From contig DAOUME010000026.1 in assembly GCA_034411995.1 (NCBI GenBank), forward strand, positions 620,001 to 684,000: a stretch of 64,000 nt of DNA, in the 5' to 3' direction. This stretch comes from JAUVXJ01 sp034411995. GTDB lineage: Bacteria; Chloroflexota; Anaerolineae; UBA7937; B3-Chlor. The stretch's first letter is position 1; the number at the start of each line of letters is the position of its first letter. The position numbers were made by a program, and so were the translations under genes. Below are positions 25,229-34,497 of the stretch, piece after piece. The notes under the pieces are model-generated. The model was not told where the DNA came from. It saw only the letters and a list, made by a program, of their open reading frames with translations, and made no database searches.

Positions 25229-26764
25229 ATGGAAATATCTGCATCTCACTTCACGTTCGTGTCCCTCCTGCTCATCATCTCGCTGGTGGCAATGCTTGCC
25301 CGCCGTACGCGGGTGCCGTACACCGTGGCGTTGGTGCTGGCTGGCCTGGCCATCGGGCTATCTAACGTACTGCCCGGCGTCCAGTTGACGCCAGGGCTCG
25401 TCCTGCTGGTCTTCCTCCCAGCACTCATCTTCGACTCCGCTTTCCGCCTCGACCTCCAGCACCTAATGGACAACAGACGGCCCATTGCCATCTTGGCCAT
25501 CCCGGCTCCTCTCATCTCCATGCTCGTCGTGGGAGCCATCCTCCACTGGGCGGTGGGCCTGGACCTTCCTCTGGCCCTGCTCTTTGGAGCTCTCATCTCC
25601 GCCACAGATCCCGTCTCGGTGGCAGCCACCTTCAAGGAACTGGGCGTGCCTCGGCGCCTTTCCTACATCATTGAGGGAGAGAGTCTGTTCAACGATGGTA
25701 TGGCCATCGTCCTCTACCGCATACTGGTCTTGATGATTCTCACCGGTGAGTTCAGCCTGGTGGGCAACATCGCCAGGTTTCTCTTCGTGGTGGCAGGCGG
25801 GGGTATACTGGGCTTCGTCGTGGGCTACGTCTTCTCGCTTCTGTTGAGACGTATAGACGATCACCTGGTCGAGATAACCCTGACCACGGTCCTGGCCTAC
25901 GGCACGTATCTGCTGGCTGACTCCTTCCACCTCTCGGGCGTAATTGCTGTGGTGGTGGCGGGAGTCATCATCGGCAACTACGGCGCCCGCACGGGAATGT
26001 CTCCCACCACCAAGATCACTCTCGACTCGTTCTGGGAATACATCGCCTTCGTCGTCAACTCCCTCGTCTTCCTGCTCATCGGCATGGAGATCAGTCTGCC
26101 TCTCATCACTCAGAACCTTTACCCCATCGCCCTGGCCATCGTGGCGGTCTTTGGTGCCCGAGCCCTGATCTCGTACCTGACGCCGCTCCTGGGCAGGTTC
26201 TTCTCCAAGGCTCCGATACCTCTGACCTGGCGACACACCCTGTTCTGGGGCGGCCTGCGCGGTTCGCTGAGCGTGGCGGTTGCCCTCAGCATCCCCACAA
26301 CCATCCAGGGACGCGATCAGATCCTGGTCATGACCTTCGGCGTGGTGCTCTTCTCCCTGCTGGCCCAGGGCCTGACTATGCGGCCCCTGCTCCGTCTGCT
26401 GCGCCTGGTCCAGCCGGCACCGCAGCAGACGGAGTACGAGTACACACGAGGAAGACTGGTGGCCACGAGAGCCGCCATCGACACCCTCCAAAGAATGCAG
26501 CAAGAAGGGTTGATATCGCCGTCTACTTATCGCGAGCTCTCCGAGAGGTACGATGCGCTCGGTCAGACACTCTCGGAGGACCTGTCCACGATTCAGACTT
26601 CGTCTGACTCCCTGGCCAAGGAAGAACTCGCGGCCACTCACCGCAAGTGCCTGCTGGTGGCCAAGGGCACCCTGCAGGATCTCCTGCGACAGGGCGTGAT
26701 CTCGGACGATGTCTTCCGGCGGCTGGTCTCGGACATAGATACCGAGTTGGAGGAAGTAGGCTAG
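25229..26764 (+). CDS. CPA1-family Na+/H+ antiporter
   Basis: 511 residues, 12 or so hydrophobic helices. FGALISATDPVSVAATFKE and GESLFNDGMAIVLY carry the paired acidic residues of the ion site (ND motif), and WGGLRGSLSVAVALSIP is the conserved late helix. The last 110 residues are a soluble regulatory tail rich in charged helices. The ATG at 25229 follows GGGAG. It exchanges cytoplasmic cations for protons in pH and salt balance. It follows corA and the flippase on the same strand, but after a 46-bp gap. Confidence 0.93.
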   Translation: MEISASHFTFVSLLLIISLVAMLARRTRVPYTVALVLAGLAIGLSNVLPGVQLTPGLVLLVFLPALIFDSAFRLDLQHLMDNRRPIAILAIPAPLISMLVVGAILHWAVGLDLPLALLFGALISATDPVSVAATFKELGVPRRLSYIIEGESLFNDGMAIVLYRILVLMILTGEFSLVGNIARFLFVVAGGGILGFVVGYVFSLLLRRIDDHLVEITLTTVLAYGTYLLADSFHLSGVIAVVVAGVIIGNYGARTGMSPTTKITLDSFWEYIAFVVNSLVFLLIGMEISLPLITQNLYPIALAIVAVFGARALISYLTPLLGRFFSKAPIPLTWRHTLFWGGLRGSLSVAVALSIPTTIQGRDQILVMTFGVVLFSLLAQGLTMRPLLRLLRLVQPAPQQTEYEYTRGRLVATRAAIDTLQRMQQEGLISPSTYRELSERYDALGQTLSEDLSTIQTSSDSLAKEELAATHRKCLLVAKGTLQDLLRQGVISDDVFRRLVSDIDTELEEVG

Positions 26765-26901
26765 CACCTAGCCCGGTGGAAGATCAGAGGCTGAGCGACG
26801 TCCTGCCCTCGACCTCGACGAAGAACGCCTACCTGCCAACCGATGGGGCTGACGCGACCATCCTTCCCGCGACTGAGGAAGACTAGAAGGGAGGTCATGA
26901 G

Positions 26902-27495
26902 ATGCTCAAGAGAGCGTTGATTGGATTGGGTATCGGTCTGGGCATGCTGAGTCTATGTTCGATGCTGCTGTTAGTTGGCGGCGTCCTGGGGGGCATGATG
27001 GGCTACGTCAGCGCTCGCTACGCCGTCCGGGAGGTAGCGCCTCAGTCACGGGAGGAACCCGCCCGGCCAGAAGAGACGTGGCCTGAGGCTCCAGACCAGC
27101 AGTGGGAGGAGCCGACGCCTGGCCCACTTCCGCACCAGCCACGATCGGGCGTGCTCGGGACGCACGTCAGTCCCGTGCGCGTCACAGAGGTAGAAGAGGA
27201 CAGTCCAGCAGCCGAGGCTGGCCTGCGAATCGGCGACGTCATCATCGCCATCAATGGTCTGGCGCTGGACGCAAACCACGATCTCTCGGAAGTCATTCGC
27301 AGCCACGATCCGGGAGACAAGGTGACCCTTACCCTCATTCGAAGTGACGAGGACACAGAGGTCTTGGAAGTGGAGGTCACACTGGGGAGGGATACAGACG
27401 AAGAGGGCAAAGTAGTGGCCCGTCTGGGCATCTGGTACCAGCACATGACCACAGTAGTGGGTCCTCAGCCTCAGGGAGAGGGCTCTTGGGATTGA
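26902..27495 (+). CDS. Membrane-anchored PDZ-domain protein
   Basis: 197 residues. One N-terminal membrane helix (residues 5-36, glycine-rich) is followed by a Pro/Glu-rich linker and a PDZ domain (residues 85-160; SPAAEAGLRIGDVIIAINGL). It has no protease domain. The PDZ resembles that of the HtrA protein encoded next, so it may present substrates to it or act as a decoy. The ATG lies 6 nt after GGGAGGT. The gap before it (26765-26901) contains nothing else that I can identify. Confidence 0.8.
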   Translation: MLKRALIGLGIGLGMLSLCSMLLLVGGVLGGMMGYVSARYAVREVAPQSREEPARPEETWPEAPDQQWEEPTPGPLPHQPRSGVLGTHVSPVRVTEVEEDSPAAEAGLRIGDVIIAINGLALDANHDLSEVIRSHDPGDKVTLTLIRSDEDTEVLEVEVTLGRDTDEEGKVVARLGIWYQHMTTVVGPQPQGEGSWD

Positions 27496-27561
27496 CGATC
27501 CGATTAGTTGTTCGTGGCCATCAACGTCACGGACTGGAACCCTGGGCCAACGAGGTGGAAC

Positions 27562-28707
27562 GTGAACGGAAACCATGAGAGAAGCGGCTGCAGAGCCGGG
27601 CTGAGTCTTGCGGTCGTCGTGCTCGCCCTCCTGTTCGGGACCTTCGGGGGCGCGGTCGTGGGTGGATTGGCGGGCTATACCGCGGCCAGCTATCGAGCGC
27701 CTTCAACGCCGTCCACCCCCCCACCAGTGGTCACGCCCTCGAGTACTTACCTCACCTTGACCGAGGACTCGGCCATCGTCTCCGCCGTAGCCGTGGCGAA
27801 GCCCGCGGTGGTCACGGTGATCAACACCCTACCCCCACAGCGTGGGTTCTTCGGCCAGATCCTGGAACCACAGGCCTCAGGGTCCGGGGTCATCATCAGC
27901 GAGGAGGGATACGTCGTCACCAACAACCACGTGGTGGAGAACAATCAGAGCCTGGAGGTCATCTTCGCCGATGACACCAAAGTACCCGCCTCACTGGTGG
28001 GCGCCGACGTCTACTCGGACCTGGCGGTCCTCAAAGTGGAAGGAGAGGTACCAGCGACGGCTGAGCTCGGTGCGTCGGGGGCCCTGTTACCCGGAGAGCC
28101 GGTGATCGCCATCGGCAGCCCGCTGGGAGACTTCAAAGGCACCGTCACCGTTGGAGTAGTCAGCGCCCTGGACCGGCGTCTGGAAGTTGGAGGCGGCTTG
28201 ACCATGGAGGGTCTCGTGCAGACGGACGCAGCCATCAATCAGGGCAATAGCGGCGGCCCTCTGGTCAACACCCTGGGTCAGGTGATCGGCATCAACACGG
28301 CCATCGTCAGAGGCTCCGGCACCAGTGGCGTCGTGGCCGAAGGCCTGGGCTTTGCCATCCCTAGCGACGTGGTCAAAGAAGTGACGACCCAACTGGTGGC
28401 GTACGGGACGGTGCGCAGGCCGTATCTGGGCGTGGACTGGGTATCCATCACCCCGCGTATCGCCTCGGCCTACAACCTGCCGGTGGAGTTCGGCGCCTAC
28501 ATACAGGCGGTTCAGCCAGGTAGCCCGGCCGACAGAAGTGGCCTGAAACCCGGCGACATCATCACCGCCATCGATGACCAGGCCATAGACGAACAGAACA
28601 ACCTGGTCACGATCCTCATGCGCTTCGATCCCGGCCAGAGTGTACAGGTGACCGCCGTCAGGGGGGGAGATGAGATCACGCTGAATATCACCTTAGGGTC
28701 GAGGTAG
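27562..28707 (+). CDS. HtrA/DegP-like membrane-anchored serine protease with PDZ domain
   Basis: 381 residues if started at the GTG at 27562, which follows GAGGTGG; a TTG at 27508 would add 18 residues without a clear site. A membrane helix lies near the N-terminus, then a Ser/Thr/Pro linker, then the trypsin-like domain with His123 (NNHVVEN), Asp153 (YSDLAVL) and Ser230 (QGNSGGP), all catalytic residues present. One PDZ domain ends the protein (SPADRSGLKPGDIITAID). It should cut misfolded proteins at the outer face of the membrane. Confidence 0.93.
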   Translation: MNGNHERSGCRAGLSLAVVVLALLFGTFGGAVVGGLAGYTAASYRAPSTPSTPPPVVTPSSTYLTLTEDSAIVSAVAVAKPAVVTVINTLPPQRGFFGQILEPQASGSGVIISEEGYVVTNNHVVENNQSLEVIFADDTKVPASLVGADVYSDLAVLKVEGEVPATAELGASGALLPGEPVIAIGSPLGDFKGTVTVGVVSALDRRLEVGGGLTMEGLVQTDAAINQGNSGGPLVNTLGQVIGINTAIVRGSGTSGVVAEGLGFAIPSDVVKEVTTQLVAYGTVRRPYLGVDWVSITPRIASAYNLPVEFGAYIQAVQPGSPADRSGLKPGDIITAIDDQAIDEQNNLVTILMRFDPGQSVQVTAVRGGDEITLNITLGSR

Positions 28708-28781
28708 TCAGCGAGGTTCACAGGCTGTCCAGAGGGAGGCAGGTCAGACTGACGAGCGGAGGGAGACCGGGAGCTCGCCGC

Positions 28782-29840
28782 CTAGAAACCGGGACCATTC
28801 GTGGGAAGGAAGAAGAAGGCCAGGGCCACGATCGCGTAAACCGCCAGCAACTGAGCGCCCTCCAGCCAGGTGGATTCCCCGTCCAGGGCGATGAAACCCG
28901 CGATCCCTGCCGCTGCGCCCAGGGCGAGCAGCTCGAACTGGTTGAAGATCAGGGTCAGGGGGTGACCCATGGCCAGACTGAGGAACACCAGAAGTGGGGC
29001 TACGAAGAGGGCGATTTGCATGCTTGAGCCGAAGGACACAGCCAGACTCAGGTCCATGTCGTTCTTCCACGCCGTCTGCACCGCGACCAGATGCTCCGCC
29101 ACGTTGCCTACCAGAGGGATAAGAATCACCCCCAGGAAGAACTCTGTCACGCCCAGGGATTCGACTACCGGTTCCACTGTGGAGACCAGCACCTCGCTCT
29201 GCCAGCCCACGAAGATGGCAGCGACCACCAGAATCACCACCGCCCTTCGGAGTGACCACGCTGCCTCAGCGTGACCCTCCCTGGGAGCTTCGCCTCCAGC
29301 GGAAACGAAGGAATAGATCAAGCTGAGCACATAGATGACCATCATCACCACGGCCACCCCCAGGCTGAGCCACTCTACCCCCGCGTGATCCTCAATCTCG
29401 ATAGCGTGACCGAAGATGGAGGGGATGAGCAGGGCGATGATGGCCAGCACCATCATCGTGGCGTGCACCCCGGCGGTCGAGCGATCGAAGCGCTGAGTCC
29501 CGTTGCGTAATCCGCCCACCAGGACGCTGAAGCCCAGCACCAACAGGATGTTGCCCAGAATCGATCCCGTGATGGAAGCCTTCACCAGCTCCAGTAGCCC
29601 CTCACGGATGGCGAAGATGGTGATGATCAGCTCGGCAGCGTTGCCCAACGTGGCGTTGAGCAGACCGCCCACTCGCGGCCCCGTGTGAGCAGCCAGTTCC
29701 TCGGTGGCCTTTCCCAGTATCCAGGCCAGCGGTACGATGCCCGTAGCCGAGGCGAAGAACACCCACCGATCGTCCATGTGCAGCAGTGAGCCGGCGATGC
29801 TCAGGGGGACGAAGACCAGCAAGACGGTCACGTACTTCAT
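28782..29840 (-). CDS. Ca2+/H+ antiporter, CAX family
   Basis: 352 residues with 10-11 hydrophobic helices in two related halves. GGLLNATLGNAAELIITIFA is the first c-repeat and ILIPLVGNVAEHLVAV the second; both contain the acidic residue and GN(A)E core that bind calcium. It would export Ca2+ using the proton gradient. It starts 9 bp after the P-loop kinase stop, so they share a transcript. Its stop converges with htrA across 74 bp; a small GTCAG-A-CTGAC repeat there is too weak to call a terminator. Confidence 0.93.
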   Translation of the reverse strand: MKYVTVLLVFVPLSIAGSLLHMDDRWVFFASATGIVPLAWILGKATEELAAHTGPRVGGLLNATLGNAAELIITIFAIREGLLELVKASITGSILGNILLVLGFSVLVGGLRNGTQRFDRSTAGVHATMMVLAIIALLIPSIFGHAIEIEDHAGVEWLSLGVAVVMMVIYVLSLIYSFVSAGGEAPREGHAEAAWSLRRAVVILVVAAIFVGWQSEVLVSTVEPVVESLGVTEFFLGVILIPLVGNVAEHLVAVQTAWKNDMDLSLAVSFGSSMQIALFVAPLLVFLSLAMGHPLTLIFNQFELLALGAAAGIAGFIALDGESTWLEGAQLLAVYAIVALAFFFLPTNGPGF

Positions 29841-29849
29841 GGTTCGACG

Positions 29850-30449
29850 CTATGACCTCATCAAGCGCAAGAGCTTGGTGACAGCCGGACGCAGGTCCTC
29901 GCTGGTATCCACGGTGACGTAGTTCCGGCCTATGGGATCCGCCTGCCGAGCCATACGACGATAGATCTGCGAATCGGCGTCAGAGGACGCCGCATCGTCG
30001 TCGGGCCTTTCGTGCCTGACCTGAAGCCTGTCACACGCCACCTCTTCCGGGGCCACCACTTTGACGATGATCAGCTTGACTTCGTTCCCATCGGCCAGCC
30101 GATACACCAGTTCTCTGTGTCGCTCATGGAGATTGGTGGCATCGTATATGACGCGCACTCCCTTCCTCAACAGCTTCTCCATCAAGGCGTGGCAGGTCCG
30201 GTGCACCCACCGACTCTCCTCGGCTGTGTACGCGCACCGGGGAAACAAGATCTTCCGCACCTGGTCGCTCTCGATGATGGTGAAAGGCAGCGCCTCAGCC
30301 AGGAGGTGCGCGAGATGCGACTTGCCGGTGCCGGGTAAGCCGGTGAGCATGACGAGGACCGGGTTCGCAGTGGTCTCTTCAGTGTTCGCCAGATGCTCTT
30401 CCACCCTGGTGACGAAGGAGTCCAAGCGGTGAGGAATCGAAGCAGACAT
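29850..30449 (-). CDS. P-loop kinase of the AAA_33 / zeta-like family
   Basis: 199 residues. Walker A is GLPGTGKS (residues 37-44); a DATN segment after VIYDATNLHERHR resembles the second motif of small-molecule and polynucleotide 5'-kinases; a C-terminal helical part follows with VDTSEDL. Such proteins phosphorylate small molecules, nucleic acid ends or cell-wall sugars. No antitoxin gene lies beside it. The start codon is only 8 nt after a TATAAT box, so its mRNA probably has no usual leader. I cannot name the substrate. Confidence 0.82.
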   Translation of the reverse strand: MSASIPHRLDSFVTRVEEHLANTEETTANPVLVMLTGLPGTGKSHLAHLLAEALPFTIIESDQVRKILFPRCAYTAEESRWVHRTCHALMEKLLRKGVRVIYDATNLHERHRELVYRLADGNEVKLIIVKVVAPEEVACDRLQVRHERPDDDAASSDADSQIYRRMARQADPIGRNYVTVDTSEDLRPAVTKLLRLMRS

Positions 30450-30457
30450 CGCTCTCC

Positions 30458-30485
30458 ATTATACCAGATCGTTCCCGATTGACAA
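30458..30485 (-). promoter_or_regulatory. Promoter of the kinase - CAX operon, near-leaderless
   Basis: Minus strand TTGTCA (30485-30480), 16 nt, TATAAT (30463-30458). Only eight bases, GGAGAGCG, separate the -10 box from the ATG at 30449, so transcription should begin within a few bases of the start codon. Confidence 0.65.
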
Positions 30486-30543
30486 CACCGTGCGCCTGGA
30501 AATCCAGAGTTCCACGCCGCCCCACCTCTGAGCCTCTCAATGG

Positions 30544-30572
30544 TTGACACCCAGGCATGGCCGAGATAAAAT
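30544..30572 (+). promoter_or_regulatory. Promoter of the pseudokinase gene
   Basis: TTGACA (30544-30549), 17 nt, TAAAAT (30567-30572), 43 bp before the ATG at 30616. Confidence 0.75.
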
Positions 30573-30580
30573 GAGGGTGG

Positions 30581-30593
30581 GGTTGGCCCAACC
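30581..30593. promoter_or_regulatory. Palindrome at the pseudokinase transcription start
   Basis: GGTTGG-C-CCAACC, perfect 6-bp arms, begins 8 bp after the -10 box, where an operator would block or a hairpin would shape the 5' end. Confidence 0.4.
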
Positions 30594-30615
30594 AAGCCCC
30601 TGACCGAATGGTGAC

Positions 30616-31677
30616 ATGACAGAGACTCTGCTCAAGGGACGTTATCGTCATCTGGCCGAGATCGGCCGCGGCGAGCGCACCGTGACCTACAAAGCGCTGG
30701 ATACCTCGCTGGAGCGCACGGTGGTGGTGAAGGTGCTGCGCGAACGCTACGCCGCCGACCAGGGTCTCGCAGAGCGCTTCCTCAAGTCCGCCCGCGCCGT
30801 GGCCGCGTTGTCTCACCCCAACATCGTCACCATCTACGACGTGGGGACCGACCGGGACCTCTATTACGTGGTCGCGGAGTACCTGGAAGGAGAGAGCCTC
30901 GAATCCTTCTTCGCTTCCCACCCCGTGGTCGCCACGGAAACGTGCCTGGACATCATTATCCCCGTGTGCGACGCGCTGGCCGCTGCTCACCGTGCAGGCT
31001 TGGTCCACGGGCGCCTCACACCGCGCAACATCCTGGTCGCGCCCGACGGCGCGGTGAAGGTGTCAGACTTCCGCGGCGTGGATCATCCGTCTGCTGCCCT
31101 ATCTGCCGGCACCGCCTATTCACTGTACGCGGCCCTGTATCTCTCCCCAGAACAGGCCATGGGACGTAGAGCGACGTCGGCTTCTGATGTCTACAGCACC
31201 GGAGTAATCCTCTACGAGTTGCTCACGGGACGGCCACCTTTCCGCGGTGAGAGCTTCACCGAGATCGTGGACCAGCACATCCGGGTAGAGCCCGAAGCGG
31301 TCGACACCGTCAATCCGCAGATCTCCGCATCCCTGGGCGACATCGTTCGCACGTCCCTCGCCAAGACCTCAGCAGACCGTTATCGGACGGCGAGCGATCT
31401 GGCAGCAGCCCTGCGCGACTATCAGCGTGGGAGCGCCGCCAGGGAGCTCGAGGAAGGGACCGTGCCCGAAGGATCCGCCGAGACTGGGATGCCCCCTGAC
31501 CGGTGGCCGGAGGAGATGTCCTATCAGCGGGTTGCAGAGGCCGAAGCAGCCCACGCTGACCCAGGCACCCGTTGGGGAATCGACTGGCTGGGCTGCCTCG
31601 TGGGCATGGCTGCCCTCGTAGCCGTCCTCGGTCTGATACCGCTCTGGCTCGCCGTCTACCTGCGATACCTGGGATGA
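30616..31677 (+). CDS. Membrane-anchored Ser/Thr kinase homolog, predicted pseudokinase
   Basis: 353 residues. A PknB-type kinase fold (about 1-270) is followed by a linker and one C-terminal membrane helix (325-350). The nucleotide lysine (Lys39 in VVVKVL) remains, but the catalytic HRD reads HGR (131-133), the loop is LTPRN rather than LKPEN, DFG reads DFR (151-153), and the helix-C Glu position appears to be Ser58. The catalytic Asp is thus missing. I infer a nucleotide-binding or scaffold role rather than phosphotransfer. There are no PASTA domains. It has its own promoter and lies upstream of ftsH. Confidence 0.88.
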   Translation: MTETLLKGRYRHLAEIGRGERTVTYKALDTSLERTVVVKVLRERYAADQGLAERFLKSARAVAALSHPNIVTIYDVGTDRDLYYVVAEYLEGESLESFFASHPVVATETCLDIIIPVCDALAAAHRAGLVHGRLTPRNILVAPDGAVKVSDFRGVDHPSAALSAGTAYSLYAALYLSPEQAMGRRATSASDVYSTGVILYELLTGRPPFRGESFTEIVDQHIRVEPEAVDTVNPQISASLGDIVRTSLAKTSADRYRTASDLAAALRDYQRGSAARELEEGTVPEGSAETGMPPDRWPEEMSYQRVAEAEAAHADPGTRWGIDWLGCLVGMAALVAVLGLIPLWLAVYLRYLG

Positions 31678-31846
31678 CTTCTGGAGTTCCATGTTAGGGC
31701 GGGATGACCGGGCCGAGGCAGCACAATCAGCTTTCCCGCCGTCTGCGTGAGCGGAATCGGTTGGCCCAGCATCCCGCAACGCTGAACTGTGGACATCGTC
31801 GCATAGGAAACGGCGCAAGACAGTAGCATTATGACCCGTCTTGTGG

Positions 31847-31852
31847 TATACT
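31847..31852 (+). promoter_or_regulatory. Extended -10 promoter of ftsH
   Basis: TGGTATACT (TG one base before TATACT at 31847-31852) with no convincing -35, 87 bp before the ftsH start. The remainder of the 31678-31938 gap shows no gene. Confidence 0.5.
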
Positions 31853-31938
31853 ATCAATGCAGTACCGTGTGCAGTGAGGCCCCGGGGGATGCTTCTTCTT
31901 GACATCGCGCCGGAGTCTTTTTCTGCGGAGGAGCAATT

Positions 31939-33747
31939 GTGACTTCACGATGGCTGAGAAACGGGCTGATCTACCTGATCATCACCGTGATCGTGGCAGC
32001 CCTCTTTTACAACGTCTATAGCGCCTCGACCAGCCTGACACCGGTGCCCATCACCACCGTCGCCCAGGACGTTAAAGACGGTCGGGTGAGCAAGATCCTG
32101 GTCTCGGGTGACGAGCTGAGGATCACTCGCACCAGCGGGGCGGAGGTAGTGTCGCGCAAGGAAACCGGGGCAGACCTCACAGACGTCCTGACCAACCTGG
32201 GCGTCACGCAGGAAATGCTGAACGCCATAACCATCGAGATCGAGAGTCCCAGCGAGTGGGGTAGCTGGCTGGCGATATTCTCATCCATGGTGCCCCTGCT
32301 GCTGATCGGCGGCCTGCTGCTCTTCATGATGCGCCAGGCTCAGTCGGGGAACAGCCAGGCGATGGCCTTTGGAAAGAGCCGTGCCCGCATGTTCACCGGT
32401 GATCAGCCGACGGTCACTTTCGAGGATGTGGCCGGGGTGGAGGAAGCCAAGCAGGAACTGCAGGAGGTCGTAGAGTTCCTCCAGGAACCGGACAAGTTCA
32501 GCGCTCTGGGGGCACGCATTCCCAAGGGAGTGCTCATGGTGGGGCCACCAGGGTGCGGCAAGACCCTTATGGCGCGCGCGGTGGCCGGTGAGGCGGAGGT
32601 ACCTTTCTTCAGCATCAGCGGCTCGGAGTTCGTCGAGATGTTCGTCGGTGTGGGTGCCTCGCGGGTGAGAGACCTCTTCGAACAAGCCAAGCGTAACTCT
32701 CCCTGCATCGTGTTCGTGGATGAGATAGACGCAGTAGGACGCCACCGCGGAGCCGGGCTCGGAGGCAGTCACGACGAGAGAGAGCAGACGCTGAATCAGA
32801 TCCTGGTAGAGATGGACGGCTTCGACACGGACACGAACGTCATCGTCATGGCCGCCACAAACCGCCCTGACATCCTGGACCCCGCGCTGCTACGCCCTGG
32901 GCGCTTCGACCGCCGTGTGGTCCTAGATCTTCCTGACATGAACGGCCGCAAGGCGATTCTGGATATCCACGCCAAGGGGAAACCACTGGCTGATGCGGTG
33001 GACCTGGCTATCATCGCCAAACAGACTCCGGGATTCTCAGGAGCCGACATCGAGAATCTGCTCAATGAGGCTGCCATTCTGGCCGCGCGCCGGGACAAGA
33101 AGGCCATTGAGATGGTGGAGCTACAGGAGGCGGTGGAGAGAGTCATCGCCGGCCCTGAGCGGAAAAGCCGGCTCATCAGCGACGAGGAGAAGGAAATCAT
33201 CGCTCATCATGAGGCTGGCCACGCCCTGGTCATGAACAGCTTGCCGGGCTGCGACCCTGTGCATAAGGTCTCCATTGTCTCCAGAGGAATGGCCCTCGGC
33301 TACACCATGCCTCTACCCGAGGACGACAGGTACCTCATGCAGCGCTCGAGATTCAGGGATGAACTGGCCGGTTTGCTGGCCGGACGGGCAGCCGAGGAAC
33401 TGGTCTTTGAGGACGTGACCACTGGCGCCAGTAACGACCTCGACCGCGCCACGCGGCTGGCTCGGAAGATGGTCACTGAATACGGGATGAGCGACAAGCT
33501 CGGACCACTGACCTTCGGCCAGAAGGAAGAGTTGGTCTTCCTGGGCAGGGAGATTGGCGAGCAACGAAACTACAGTGAGGAAGTCGCTCGAGCCATAGAC
33601 GAGGAAGTGCGCCGCCTGGTCACCGAGGCCCACGACACGGCGCTGCGCATACTCCGCGACAAGAAGGACAAGCTCGTCGGCCTGGCCAGGAAGCTCATCG
33701 AGGTGGAGACCCTGGAGGGACCAGAGCTCGAGGCCATGTTCGCCTAG
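31939..33747 (+). CDS. ftsH: ATP-dependent zinc metalloprotease FtsH
   Basis: 602 residues. Two N-terminal membrane helices (about 8-28 and 112-131) surround a small extracytoplasmic domain. The AAA module has Walker A GPPGCGKT (202-209; the usual fourth T is C), Walker B IVFVDEIDAVG and the arginine-finger region RPGRFDR. The protease part has HEAGH for zinc. It pulls out and digests damaged or short-lived membrane proteins. The start is GTG at 31939 after GGAGGAG. It ends shortly before the convergent sugar operon. Confidence 0.97.
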   Translation: MTSRWLRNGLIYLIITVIVAALFYNVYSASTSLTPVPITTVAQDVKDGRVSKILVSGDELRITRTSGAEVVSRKETGADLTDVLTNLGVTQEMLNAITIEIESPSEWGSWLAIFSSMVPLLLIGGLLLFMMRQAQSGNSQAMAFGKSRARMFTGDQPTVTFEDVAGVEEAKQELQEVVEFLQEPDKFSALGARIPKGVLMVGPPGCGKTLMARAVAGEAEVPFFSISGSEFVEMFVGVGASRVRDLFEQAKRNSPCIVFVDEIDAVGRHRGAGLGGSHDEREQTLNQILVEMDGFDTDTNVIVMAATNRPDILDPALLRPGRFDRRVVLDLPDMNGRKAILDIHAKGKPLADAVDLAIIAKQTPGFSGADIENLLNEAAILAARRDKKAIEMVELQEAVERVIAGPERKSRLISDEEKEIIAHHEAGHALVMNSLPGCDPVHKVSIVSRGMALGYTMPLPEDDRYLMQRSRFRDELAGLLAGRAAEELVFEDVTTGASNDLDRATRLARKMVTEYGMSDKLGPLTFGQKEELVFLGREIGEQRNYSEEVARAIDEEVRRLVTEAHDTALRILRDKKDKLVGLARKLIEVETLEGPELEAMFA

Positions 33748-33804
33748 CATGCTCTCCCCCACCGCCAGCCAGCGGACAGGCCATAGCTCTCCCGGTTGAT
33801 CCTC

Positions 33805-34428
33805 CTAGGTCACGACCTTCTTCAGGAACTCCGCCAACTTCTCGGGTATCTCTTCCGGCTGCTCTCCCAAAAGGCGGCACAGCACCACCGTCCGCGCAGC
33901 GAACTCCAGTATCTGAGCCCTGCTGGTGGCCTCTCGCAGGTCCTTGCCCACGGTCATTAGTCCATGGTTCCGAAGTAACACCGCGGTACCGTCCCCGAGG
34001 TTGTCCACTATGGCTTCCGACTGCTCCCTGGTTCCCGAGAGTAGGAAGGGCACGACGGGCACCTGGGCCAGGGAAATGGCCTCGATGGTGATGGGCGGTA
34101 TGGGCTCGTCGAACAGGCCCAGTACTATGGCCATCGGCGCGTGGGTATGGATCACGGCGCCCACGTCCTCCCTCCTCTTGTAGACCTGGAGGTGCATGGG
34201 CAGTTCCACCGAGGGCCTATCACGTCCCTCCAGCTTTCGGCCCCTCAGATCGACCCTGATCAGCGTCTCCTCGCTCAAACCCCCCTTGTAAAGCTGCGTG
34301 GGCGTGATCCATAGCTCTTCCGCGTCGGGAAGGCGAGCACTGACGTTGCCACCCTTGGGGGTAATCAGTCCCGCGTCATACAGCTCATCAACGATAGAAA
34401 TGATCTCGTGTCTGATGTCTCGTGCCAT
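33805..34428 (-). CDS. Class II aldolase / sugar-phosphate epimerase family protein
   Basis: 207 residues. GGNVSAR holds the phosphate and substrate loop; VIHTHAPMA gives two zinc His ligands and LRNHGLMTVG the third. It matches L-fuculose-phosphate aldolase and ribulose-phosphate 4-epimerase relatives, which cut or epimerise phosphorylated ketoses. It is the last gene of the operon with an FGGY kinase upstream, a natural source of its phosphorylated substrate. The exact sugar is not evident. Confidence 0.9.
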   Translation of the reverse strand: MARDIRHEIISIVDELYDAGLITPKGGNVSARLPDAEELWITPTQLYKGGLSEETLIRVDLRGRKLEGRDRPSVELPMHLQVYKRREDVGAVIHTHAPMAIVLGLFDEPIPPITIEAISLAQVPVVPFLLSGTREQSEAIVDNLGDGTAVLLRNHGLMTVGKDLREATSRAQILEFAARTVVLCRLLGEQPEEIPEKLAEFLKKVVT

Positions 34429-34497
34429 AGATAACCTCTCGTTCAGTGGAGGCCAGGACCTCCACCCCCTCTTGTCGAGAATGCTGTTGATCTGCGA

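Noticed and set aside
29850..30449. Zeta-type toxin of a toxin-antitoxin pair.
   Set aside because: Walker A kinase features fit, but there is no small antitoxin gene and the next gene is a calcium antiporter.
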